Shown here piece after piece: positions 1-7,020 of a DNA stretch of 11,356 nt. The stretch's first letter is position 1. Each line of letters opens with the position of its first letter. Position numbers and translations under genes: made by a program. The DNA lies in NCBI GenBank assembly GCA_012523605.1, contig JAAYTY010000122.1:1-11356 (forward strand), in the 5' to 3' direction. The notes under the pieces were generated by a model. That model ran no database searches, was not told the DNA's origin, and saw nothing but the letters and a program-made list of their open reading frames with translations. Source of the DNA: Candidatus Fermentibacterota bacterium (GTDB lineage Bacteria; Fermentibacterota; Fermentibacteria; Fermentibacterales; Fermentibacteraceae).

Positions 1-655
1 AGGCAACCGGGATGAAGTACATGTTGGCGACGCTGTGCTCGAAGCCGCTGGTCACGAAGGCCATGATCGGGAAGAAGCAGGCGAATATCTTCCCGATGAC
101 CGTTCTGGAAGCAAGAGCCATCCACACGGCGAGGCAGACCAGCCAGTTGCAGAGAATGCCCCTGCTGAACGCCTGCATGAAGGTCAGCCCCACCTTCGTC
201 TTGGCTATGTTGAGCGCGCTGACGCCGACCGCCCCCCCGTTCGTGCCGAGCAGGCCTGTCTGGGTGATCAGCCAGGCGATGAGCAGGGAGCCGGCGAAAT
301 TCGCGAAATAGACTATGACCCAGTTGCGCAGCAGCGAGAGCACGCTGGCCTTGCCGTCGAGCACCGAGATCATGACGAGGTTGTTCCCGGTGAAGAGTTC
401 GGCCCCGGCGATCACGACCATCATGAGGCCGACGCTGAACACCGAGCCGGCGAGAAGCTTCTGGACGCCGACTCCGAGGAAGGTCGCCGCGTCGTGGCCC
501 ACCATCGTGGCGAGCTGTGCGCCGAAGGCGATGTACACTCCGGCCAGGATTCCCATCACAGAGAGAAACAGGAAGTTCGCCTGAGCCTTCTTCGGCCCGA
601 TAGTGCAGGCAACGCTTTCGGCGACCTCGGCGGGACTCTTGCAGACAGTCTCCAT
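1..655 (-). CDS. Formate/nitrite transporter (FNT) family channel, C-terminus cut by window edge
   Basis: This is an inner-membrane channel of the FocA/NirC family, which moves formate, nitrite or related small anions. I translated the minus strand: 218 codons are present, and the usual 260-290 residue length implies roughly the last helix is missing past base 1. Both family signatures are visible: GAELFTG at residues 84-90, and GILCNWLVCLA at 166-176. The central pore histidine (FocA His209 equivalent) is His207 in the stretch GFEHSVANM. Several long hydrophobic segments (about 28-50, 62-88, 111-131, 167-182) fit the family fold. The ATG overlaps the stop codon of the formate dehydrogenase catalytic gene by one base (TGATG), with GGAGG seven bases upstream, so translation is probably coupled. 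Position next to formate dehydrogenase makes formate the likely substrate (inference); nitrite or another anion is not excluded by sequence. Confidence 0.93.
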   Translation of the reverse strand, partial: METVCKSPAEVAESVACTIGPKKAQANFLFLSVMGILAGVYIAFGAQLATMVGHDAATFLGVGVQKLLAGSVFSVGLMMVVIAGAELFTGNNLVMISVLDGKASVLSLLRNWVIVYFANFAGSLLIAWLITQTGLLGTNGGAVGVSALNIAKTKVGLTFMQAFSRGILCNWLVCLAVWMALASRTVIGKIFACFFPIMAFVTSGFEHSVANMYFIPVA

Positions 656-3363
656 CAGCTACCTCCCATGGCTGTTCCGATACGATCGACTCTGCATGCG
701 GCGACCTTCAGCTCCGGTATCTTCGCTACGGGATCGAGCGCGTCGTTGGTCAGCCTGTTCGCGGCCGCTTCCACGAAATGGAACGGGATGAACACCGAGC
801 CCTCCGCCACGCGCCCGGTCACTCTGACCTCGGTCTCGATGCTTCCCCTTCTCGTCGTCACCCTGGCCCGGCCTCCGTTCTCGAGATCGAGGCGCAGGGC
901 GTCGGCGGGATGGATCTCCATGAAGCCTCCGGGGGCATACTCGTTCAGGGCGCCGACTCTGCGGGTCATCGTCCCCGTATGGTAGTGATAGAGTATCCTA
1001 CCCGTGGACAGGATGAACGGATACTGGTCGTCAGGCAGTTCATCCGGAGGTATGAAGTCCACGGGATGCAGTTTGCCCAGCCCCCGGCTGAACCTGTCCT
1101 TGTGCAGGAACCTGGTTCCGGGATGGGTCGGATCCGGGCACGGCCACTGAACGCCCTCGGAGAAGAGCCTCGAATGCCTGATCCCCGCGTAGATGGGCGT
1201 CAGGGCGGCTATCTCCTCCATTATCTCGGCTGCGCTGGAGTAGTTCATGGGATATCCGAGGGCGCCGGAGAGTCTGCAGATGATCTTCCAGTCGGGCAGG
1301 GCCTCGCCCGGAGGCGGCAGGACCTCGCGCAGGAGGATGACCCTGCGTTCGGTGTTCGTGAAGGTGCCCTCCTTCTCCGCGAACGACGCCGCGGGAAGCA
1401 CCACGTCGGCCATCGCGGCGGTCTCGGACATGAAGATGTCCATCACGGCGAGGAACTCGACGTTCTGGAGGGCCTTCTCGACATGGGCGAGATTCGGATC
1501 CGACACCATCGGGTTCTCGCCCATGATGACGAGCCCCCGGATGCCGTTCTTCTCGATCTCGTTCATGATCTCGACTACGGTCAGTCCGTTCCTGCTCGAG
1601 AGGTCCCTGCCCCAGGCCTTCTCGAACTTCTCCAGCACGGCCGGATCCGTGACCTTCTGATATCCCGGGAACACGTTCGGCAGTGCGCCCACGTCGCAGG
1701 CGCCCTGGACGTTGTTCTGTCCTCTCAGCGGATTGACTCCGCTCGAAGGCTTGCCGATCTGCCCGGTGATCATCGCGAGATTGGCGACCGAGAGCACGTT
1801 GTCGGTCCCCGTGACGTGCTGAGTGATCCCCATCGAGTAGATGATGGAAGAGGCGGGCGACGTCGCGTAGATCCTCGCGGCTTCGCGCAGGAGTCCGGCG
1901 GGGATTGTCGTGATCTCCTCGACGCGTTCCGGAGTGAACTGCCTGACGACCTCCCACAGCTCGTCGAAACCCTCGGTCCTCTCGGCGATGAAGGCCTTGT
2001 CGTGGAAGTTCTCGGTGATGATCACGTTCATCATGCCGTTGATCCATGCCACATCGGTGCCGTTCCTCTGCCGGAGCCAGAGTGTCGCGTTGTCTACGAG
2101 ATCTATCCTCCGCGGGTCCACGACGATCAGTTTCGCTCCATGCTCGCGCACGGCCCGCCTGATGATCGTGCCGATCACCGGATGCGTCTCCGTGGTGTTG
2201 GAGCCGGTGACCAGGATGCACGAGGCGTGCTCCAGTTCGGCGATCGAGTTGGTCATCGCCCCCGAACCGAAGGCGGCCGCGAGGCCGGCGACCGTGGACG
2301 CATGGCACAGCCGCGCGCAGTGATCCACGTTGTTCGTGCCCACCGCGGCCCGCATCATCTTCTGGAACAGATAGTTCTCCTCGTTCGACACCCTTGCCGA
2401 CGCCAGCCCGGCTATGGAGTCGGGGCCGTGCGAGTTCTTTATCCTTTCCAGTTCGGATGCGATGCGGCCTATCGCCTCGTCCCACGAGGCCGGAACCAGC
2501 ATTCCGTTGCGGCGCACCATGGGGGTTTTGAGCCGCTCGGCGCTGTTCACGAAGTCGTGTCCGAAACGGCCCTTCACGCAGGTCGAGCCGTAGTTCGGCA
2601 CCACATCGGCGCCGTCCACCTTCACCAGCCTGCCCTCGTGGACCCACATCTCGAGCTGGCATCCCACGCCGCAGTAGGCGCAGCTTGTGCGGACCTTCCG
2701 GACATCCCAGTCCCTCACGCCGATCCTTGCCTTGACCGAGAGCGCGCCCGTAGGGCAGAGCTGAATGCACTCGCCGCATCCGTCGCACTTCGAGTCGCTC
2801 CACTCGACGATGCCGCCGGACACGGAGACATCCCTGCTGCGGTTGACGGCCGCGATGACGCCCTTGCCCTGGATCTCGCCGCAGGCTCTTATACAGCGAG
2901 TGCAGTTGATGCACTTGGACCTGTCGTAACGGAGAACGGGGGACGATTCATCCGGCATGGAGACATAGTCTTCGTCGCCGATGAAGGATCTGGATCTCCT
3001 GTCCAGCCCGTACTCGTAGGCCAGTTTCTGCAGTTCGCACCTGCCGGCCGCCTCGCAGACGAGGCAGTCGCAGTCGTGGGAGGCCAGGAGCAGGTCCACT
3101 ATCGTCCTGCGGGCCGATCTCACCCGGGGAGTGTCCGTCCTGACCACCATGTTGGGCGTGATCGGCGTGACGCACGCAGGCTGGAGGGTCTTCCAGCCTT
3201 CCACTTCGACGACACACAGCCTGCAGTTCCCGGCCAGGCGCAGCTTCGGATGGTAGCAGAGAGCAGGAATCGGTATCCCTGCGCTCTTGCAGGCTTCCAG
3301 GACCGTCACGCCCTCCTGGACCGTATGCTCCCTGCCGTCAATGTTGATAGTGATGAAGGGCAT
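655..3363 (-). CDS. fdhA: Formate dehydrogenase catalytic (alpha) subunit, NAD-linked type, cysteine-containing
   Basis: This 902-residue cytoplasmic protein is the molybdenum or tungsten bis-pyranopterin subunit that interconverts formate and CO2. Domains in order: plant-type [2Fe-2S] (Cys36, 47, 50, 64); His-Cys [4Fe-4S] (His96, Cys100, 103, 109); two ferredoxin-type [4Fe-4S] motifs (Cys151/154/157/161 and 193/196/199/203); the cofactor-proximal [4Fe-4S] (Cys228, 231, 235, 262) with conserved Lys264; the catalytic core; and a pterin dinucleotide-binding domain from about 780 to 895. The metal ligand is Cys353 followed by His354 (ARLCH), so this is the cysteine form, not selenocysteine. PLRGQNNVQGACDVGALPN at 545-563 and FAEKEGTFTNTERRV at 661-675 are typical of FdhA. 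No signal peptide or membrane segment is seen. The start is three bases after the NuoF-like stop, with GGAAGG upstream. The layout matches the FdsA subunit of FdsGBA enzymes. Whether the metal is Mo or W cannot be read from sequence. Confidence 0.96.
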   Translation of the reverse strand: MPFITINIDGREHTVQEGVTVLEACKSAGIPIPALCYHPKLRLAGNCRLCVVEVEGWKTLQPACVTPITPNMVVRTDTPRVRSARRTIVDLLLASHDCDCLVCEAAGRCELQKLAYEYGLDRRSRSFIGDEDYVSMPDESSPVLRYDRSKCINCTRCIRACGEIQGKGVIAAVNRSRDVSVSGGIVEWSDSKCDGCGECIQLCPTGALSVKARIGVRDWDVRKVRTSCAYCGVGCQLEMWVHEGRLVKVDGADVVPNYGSTCVKGRFGHDFVNSAERLKTPMVRRNGMLVPASWDEAIGRIASELERIKNSHGPDSIAGLASARVSNEENYLFQKMMRAAVGTNNVDHCARLCHASTVAGLAAAFGSGAMTNSIAELEHASCILVTGSNTTETHPVIGTIIRRAVREHGAKLIVVDPRRIDLVDNATLWLRQRNGTDVAWINGMMNVIITENFHDKAFIAERTEGFDELWEVVRQFTPERVEEITTIPAGLLREAARIYATSPASSIIYSMGITQHVTGTDNVLSVANLAMITGQIGKPSSGVNPLRGQNNVQGACDVGALPNVFPGYQKVTDPAVLEKFEKAWGRDLSSRNGLTVVEIMNEIEKNGIRGLVIMGENPMVSDPNLAHVEKALQNVEFLAVMDIFMSETAAMADVVLPAASFAEKEGTFTNTERRVILLREVLPPPGEALPDWKIICRLSGALGYPMNYSSAAEIMEEIAALTPIYAGIRHSRLFSEGVQWPCPDPTHPGTRFLHKDRFSRGLGKLHPVDFIPPDELPDDQYPFILSTGRILYHYHTGTMTRRVGALNEYAPGGFMEIHPADALRLDLENGGRARVTTRRGSIETEVRVTGRVAEGSVFIPFHFVEAAANRLTNDALDPVAKIPELKVAACRVDRIGTAMGGS

Positions 3364-3366
3364 GCT

Positions 3367-4575
3367 TCACCTTCCCTCGTGGCACGGGTTCTGCTCGTGG
3401 ACGCGCGAGCAGTCTTCCGGCAGGTCGAGAAACCCTCCCACGATGTCCACGAAGCAGTTGGCGGAGGTCTGTCCGAATCCGCACTTGCTCGTGTCCTTCA
3501 TGACGGAGGCCAGTTCGAAGAAACTGTCGAGACACCTGCGGCAGCAGAACTCTCCCTCGAGAATCTTTCCGACAGCCAGCCTGAGCTGTCTGTTGCCCTC
3601 CCTGCAGGGCGTGCACTGACCGCATGACTCGTGGACGAAGAAGTCCGAGAAGTTCCTCAGGACCTCGAGCATGTTCCTGGAGCCGTTGAAGACTATCACA
3701 CTGCCGCCGGGGGGCAGGTCCCTGAATGAGAGCTTCCTGTCGAGCTGGTCCCCCCTGATGGTCCTTCCGCTGGCGCCGCCCACCTGGACGGCCTGTATGT
3801 CCACGGCTCCGGCCAGATCGAGGAGTTCGCCGATGGTTGATCCCATCGCCAGCTCGTAGACGCCCGGCCTCTCTACGTCGCCCGATATGCTGAAGAGCTT
3901 CGTGCCGGCGTCGCCGTCCTCTCCCAGGCCCCTGAACCACTCCGCCCCGTTCAGGATGATGTGCGGCACCGTTATGAAGGTCTCGACGTTGTTGATGATC
4001 GTCGGACAGCCCCGGTATCCCGAGTTCACGGGATACGGAGGCTTGTTGCGGGGCTCGCCTCTCCTGCCTTCCAGACTCTCCAGCAGAGCGGTCTCCTCGC
4101 CGCACACATACGCCCCGGAACCCATCCTCACCTCGACGTCGAACGAGAACCGGCCGCCGAACAGGTTCTTTCCGAGGAGGCCCCCGGACAGCATCCTGCT
4201 CCTCGCCTCCTCGATCACGGGAACCAGGTAGGGATACTCGGCCCGCAGGTAGATGATCCCCTCGTCGGAACCGATCGCATAGCCCGCGATCGCCATGCCT
4301 TCGAGAAGCCTGTCGGCGTATCTCTCGATCAGAACCCTGTCCTTGAACGTTCCGGGCTCGCCCTCGTCGGCGTTGCAGATGACGTACTTCTTGGCGCCCG
4401 ACGCGCCTCCCGCAAGGACCCATTTTACTCCGGCCGGGAATCCCGCGCCTCCGCGGCCGAGCAGCTTGGCCTCTCTCACCTCGAACGCGATGTCCGCGGG
4501 TTCCATCTCCATGGCCCTGCGCAGAGCGCTGCCGAGCTCGGGCTGGTCTGGAGACAGCAGAACTTCCCTCTTCAT
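3367..4575 (-). CDS. nuoF: NuoF/FdsB-like FMN- and NAD-binding subunit of formate dehydrogenase
   Basis: This 402-residue protein is homologous to the 51-kDa NADH-binding subunit of complex I and to FdsB/HoxF. It should carry FMN, bind NAD(P)H, and pass electrons between FMN and iron-sulfur clusters. Visible motifs: the glycine-rich LGRGGAGFPAGVKW (39-52), NADEGEPGTFKDR (68-80), MGSGAYVCGEETALLESLEG (151-170), and the [4Fe-4S] set Cys318, Cys321, Cys324 (ESCGQCTPCREG) with Cys365 (KCGFGQ). It lacks both the N-terminal thioredoxin-like domain of some FdsB/HoxF fusions and any C-terminal ferredoxin domain. Four extra cysteines (344, 345, 348, 374) lie between and beside the cluster ligands. The start has AGGAGG ending seven bases before ATG and lies nine bases after the NuoE-like stop. 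No other complex I genes are present, so it is read as the diaphorase arm of the formate dehydrogenase, not of Nuo. Confidence 0.95.
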   Translation of the reverse strand: MKREVLLSPDQPELGSALRRAMEMEPADIAFEVREAKLLGRGGAGFPAGVKWVLAGGASGAKKYVICNADEGEPGTFKDRVLIERYADRLLEGMAIAGYAIGSDEGIIYLRAEYPYLVPVIEEARSRMLSGGLLGKNLFGGRFSFDVEVRMGSGAYVCGEETALLESLEGRRGEPRNKPPYPVNSGYRGCPTIINNVETFITVPHIILNGAEWFRGLGEDGDAGTKLFSISGDVERPGVYELAMGSTIGELLDLAGAVDIQAVQVGGASGRTIRGDQLDRKLSFRDLPPGGSVIVFNGSRNMLEVLRNFSDFFVHESCGQCTPCREGNRQLRLAVGKILEGEFCCRRCLDSFFELASVMKDTSKCGFGQTSANCFVDIVGGFLDLPEDCSRVHEQNPCHEGR

Positions 4576-4584
4576 ACCAGCCTC

Positions 4585-5046
4585 CTATCGCAATCCGCGA
4601 ACTATCTCGCAGGCGGTTTCGGGGGTCAGCCCGGAGTACGGAACGTCATTCACCAGCATTGCCGGGCTCTTGTCGCAAAGACCCAGACAGCTCGTGGTCT
4701 CGAGGGTCACCCTGCCGTCCGGCGTGGTGTTTCCGGCGCAGATGCCGAGTTCCTTCTCCAGGGCCTTCAGCACCTCGCTGGATCCCTTCATCTCACAGCT
4801 GACGGTCGAACAGAGCCTGACGATGTGGCGCCCCCTGGGCTTCGAGGAAAGGAAGGAGTAGAACGTAGCGACTCCCCGCACATGCGCCGCGCTCTTGCCG
4901 GTGATCCTGGAAACGGCGCGGATCGCTTCATGGGGTACGTATCCGAATTCCCTGTTGACTTCCTGAAGAAGCCTCAGAACGCTGTCCGGAGATCTACCTG
5001 TCCGGTCGGCCGCCTCTGCGACCACCTGTTCGGGAGTCTTTGCCAT
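4585..5046 (-). CDS. nuoE: NuoE/FdsG-like [2Fe-2S] thioredoxin-fold subunit
   Basis: This is the small 24-kDa-type subunit that partners NuoF-like proteins. Numbered from the ATG at 5046 it has 153 residues. A helical N-terminal bundle (NREFGYVPHEAIRAVSRITG) is followed by a thioredoxin-like domain with [2Fe-2S] ligands Cys79, Cys84 (LCSTVSCEMKG) and Cys120, Cys124 (TSCLGLCDKSPA), plus GVATFYSFLSSKPRG, typical of the family. A GTG one codon upstream (5049) could also start the frame. I prefer the ATG because it overlaps the preceding response-regulator stop in a TGATG and lies below GGGGAGG. In FdsGBA enzymes and multimeric hydrogenases this subunit holds an extra cluster near FMN. It is expected to be cytoplasmic, in complex with the two downstream products. 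Confidence 0.94.
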   Translation of the reverse strand: MAKTPEQVVAEAADRTGRSPDSVLRLLQEVNREFGYVPHEAIRAVSRITGKSAAHVRGVATFYSFLSSKPRGRHIVRLCSTVSCEMKGSSEVLKALEKELGICAGNTTPDGRVTLETTSCLGLCDKSPAMLVNDVPYSGLTPETACEIVRGLR

Positions 5047-5444
5047 CACCTCGCCTCCCCGGAGGTCAGTTCACGGATGCGTGAGATGAGGATCTGCGGC
5101 TGGACGGGCTTCTCGAGGAAGACATCCACCGGGAAGAAGTCGGGATGCTCGGAAGGCTTGAAGTCGTAGCCCGTCACCTTCCCGACCGACGTCAGCATGA
5201 TGATCGGGACTTTGCTGTGGAGCTTCCTGCGGATGTCCCGGGCGACGGCCAGCCCCTCGTCGGTGTTCTCCATCATCACGTCCAGAACGACTATGTCGGG
5301 GTTGTCCTCGCTCACGCGCTTCAACCCCTCCGCTCCGTTCAGCGCGGAGATGACCTCGAATCCGCTGACTTCGAGGACGATGCTGTTGGCCTCGATGAAG
5401 TCGGGGTCATCATCCACCAGAAGCACTCGGATCTTTTCGCTCAT
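5046..5444 (-). CDS. Stand-alone receiver-domain response regulator
   Basis: This 132-residue CheY-like protein is a receiver domain with no output domain. Residues fit a working phosphoacceptor: acidic pocket Asp11-Asp12-Asp13 (VLLVDDDPDF), phosphorylated Asp55 (IVVLDVMM), Thr85 (IMLTS) and Lys112 (LEKPVQP). The start is the ATG at 5444, below GGAGAGG; ten codons further upstream are open but lack such a site and overlap another possible ORF. Its stop overlaps the NuoE-like start (TGATG), so it is probably made together with the dehydrogenase subunits. No histidine kinase is in the window. It may relay a signal to a kinase or regulator encoded elsewhere, or act by protein contact; which one cannot be told from sequence. 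The loop after Thr85 (VGKVTGYDFKPSEHPDFFPVD) is longer than in CheY. Confidence 0.92.
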   Translation of the reverse strand: MSEKIRVLLVDDDPDFIEANSIVLEVSGFEVISALNGAEGLKRVSEDNPDIVVLDVMMENTDEGLAVARDIRRKLHSKVPIIMLTSVGKVTGYDFKPSEHPDFFPVDVFLEKPVQPQILISRIRELTSGEAR

Positions 5445-5611
5445 CACCTCTCCTCTGGTGTTCGAAAACGGCATGGCAAACTATCCAGGCTTTCATCCGG
5501 GCCCGCGGAAACGCGGGATGTCCGGCGCCGTTCCAGGAACTGCGCGCGCAGGGCCCCCGGCTTCGGGAAGCCCTTGCATACGAACATGCCCGCCGCGGCA
5601 AGACGCTTCAT
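5444..5611 (-). CDS. Possible 55-residue small ORF bridging ahcY and the response regulator
   Basis: An open frame starts at an ATG overlapping the ahcY stop by one base (TGATG, 5613-5609) and ends at a TGA overlapping the response-regulator ATG by one base (5446-5442). It thus exactly fills the gap between the two genes. The product would begin MKRLAAAGMFVCKGFPKPG and end FRTPEER; it is basic, has two cysteines, and no domain or membrane segment that I recognise. No clear Shine-Dalgarno precedes it, so translation would rely on coupling to ahcY. A GC-rich inverted repeat CCCGCG/CGCGGG (5502-5517) lies inside it, without a T-tract. Chance is a fair alternative in GC-rich DNA, and codon choice in the second half is less typical. 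Confidence 0.3.
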   Translation of the reverse strand: MKRLAAAGMFVCKGFPKPGALRAQFLERRRTSRVSAGPDESLDSLPCRFRTPEER

Positions 5612-7020
5612 CAGTATCTGTAGTGCTCGGGCTTGTAAGGCCCTTCGACGGGAACGCCGATGTAGGCGGCCTGCCGCGGAGTGAGGCCGGTGAGCTTCAC
5701 GCCGATCTTCTCCAGGTGCAGGCGGGCCACCTCCTCGTCGAGTTTCTTGGGAAGCCTGTAAACGCCGATCCCCGGCCTCTCGGAGAGGAGGGCGAGGAGG
5801 GCGAGGCACTGGTTAGTGAAGGAGTTCGACATCACGAAGCTGGGATGCCCGGTGGCGCATCCGAGATTCACGAGGCGCCCCTCGGCCAGGAGGTAGATGC
5901 AGTGCCCGTCAGGGAAGGTGTACCTGTCCACCTGCGGCTTGATGCACTCCTTCTTGATTCCGGGCAGGGCCTCCAGGGCGTCCACCTGTATCTCGTTGTC
6001 GAAATGTCCGATGTTGCACACGATGGCCTGGTCCTTCATGCGGGACATGTGCTCCACCGTTATCACATCGCAGTTGCCCGTTGCGGTGACGAAGATCGAA
6101 GCCTCGTCCAGGGCGTCCTCCACGGTCTTCACCTCGTAGCCCTCCATCGCGGCCTGGAGGGCGCAGATCGGATCTATCTCGGTCACGACGACCCTTGCCC
6201 CGAACGCGCGCATGCTCTGGCAGCAGCCCTTGCCCACCTCGCCGTATCCGCACACTACGACGGTCTTGCCGGCGACCATCACGTCGGTGGCCCTCTTGAT
6301 GCCGTCGGGCAGGGATTCCCTGCATCCGTAGGTGTTGTCGAACTTGCTCTTCGTCACGGAGTCATTGACGTTGTACGCCGGGAAGAGAAGGCGGCCCGCC
6401 TCGTGCCTCTGATAGAGCCGGTGGACGCCCGTAGTGGTTTCCTCGGAAACGCCGATGATCTCGGGGACGATCGAATGCCAGAACCCGGGGTTCTCCCCGA
6501 GACCTTTCGAGAGATTGTCGAAAAGGGCCTGTTCGTCACGCGAGGCGCATTCGGAGGCCGGAATGGAGCCGGTTCGCGCAAGCTCCTCCTCCATCTCGTA
6601 GCCCCGGTGGATCATCATGGTGGCGTCGCCGCCGTCGTCCACTATGAGCTGAGGGCCGAGGCCGACGGGAAAGGTGAGGGCCTTGCGGGTACACCACCAG
6701 TACTCGTCCTGGGTTTCGCCCTTCCAGGCGAACACCGGCACCCCGGAAGCCGCGACGGCCGCCGCGGCATCGTCCTGAGTGGAGAATATGTTGCAGCTCG
6801 CCCACCTCACGCTGGCTCCCAGCGCGACGAGCGTCTCGATCAATACCGCCGTTTCGGTGGTCATGTGCAGGGAGCCCGAGACCCTGACGCCCTCGAGGGG
6901 CTTCCCGGGCCCGTACCGTTCCCTGACCGCCATGAGTCCGGGCATTTCGGCCTCGGCCATGGCGATCCTCCTGCGGCCGAGCGAAGCGAGTCCCGGGTCG
7001 GCGATCCTATGATCTTCCAT
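5611..7020 (-). CDS. ahcY: S-adenosylhomocysteine hydrolase (adenosylhomocysteinase)
   Basis: This enzyme splits S-adenosylhomocysteine (SAH) reversibly to adenosine and homocysteine, removing the product inhibitor of methyltransferases and feeding the methionine cycle. The protein is 469 residues, the length of the long bacterial type, and includes the roughly 40-residue insert at about 150-190. Family marks: SGSLHMTTETAVLIETL (48-64), DDGGD (128-132), Glu194 in SEETTTGVHRL, catalytic Lys224 and Asp228 in SVTKSKFDNTYG, the NAD-binding loop CGYGEVGKG (257-265) with Glu281 for the ribose, and the C-terminal KPEHYRY, whose lysine and tyrosine reach into the partner subunit's NAD site. The start has GGAGG six bases before ATG and overlaps the 3' end of the upstream regulator gene by 14 bases, so the two are co-transcribed. 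It is cytoplasmic, probably tetrameric (family knowledge). Confidence 0.97.
   Translation of the reverse strand: MEDHRIADPGLASLGRRRIAMAEAEMPGLMAVRERYGPGKPLEGVRVSGSLHMTTETAVLIETLVALGASVRWASCNIFSTQDDAAAAVAASGVPVFAWKGETQDEYWWCTRKALTFPVGLGPQLIVDDGGDATMMIHRGYEMEEELARTGSIPASECASRDEQALFDNLSKGLGENPGFWHSIVPEIIGVSEETTTGVHRLYQRHEAGRLLFPAYNVNDSVTKSKFDNTYGCRESLPDGIKRATDVMVAGKTVVVCGYGEVGKGCCQSMRAFGARVVVTEIDPICALQAAMEGYEVKTVEDALDEASIFVTATGNCDVITVEHMSRMKDQAIVCNIGHFDNEIQVDALEALPGIKKECIKPQVDRYTFPDGHCIYLLAEGRLVNLGCATGHPSFVMSNSFTNQCLALLALLSERPGIGVYRLPKKLDEEVARLHLEKIGVKLTGLTPRQAAYIGVPVEGPYKPEHYRY

Noticed and set aside
2303..2307. Possible selenocysteine at the formate dehydrogenase active site
   Set aside because: The active-site codon is TGC (Cys353 before His354), not TGA, so this is the cysteine form.
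778..3627. A 949-codon open frame on the plus strand opposite fdhA
   Set aside because: It is antisense to a clear formate dehydrogenase, rich in Arg, His, Asp and Gly as expected from the complementary frame of GC-rich coding DNA, and shows no domain.
3367..5046. NuoE and NuoF as part of respiratory complex I
   Set aside because: No other nuo genes are present and the third linked gene is FdhA with CAYCGVGC and ARLCH motifs, so the pair serves the formate dehydrogenase.
5502..5517. Terminator between ahcY and the response regulator (CCCGCG/CGCGGG hairpin)
   Set aside because: The stem is only six base pairs and no T-tract follows on the minus strand, so termination is not supported.
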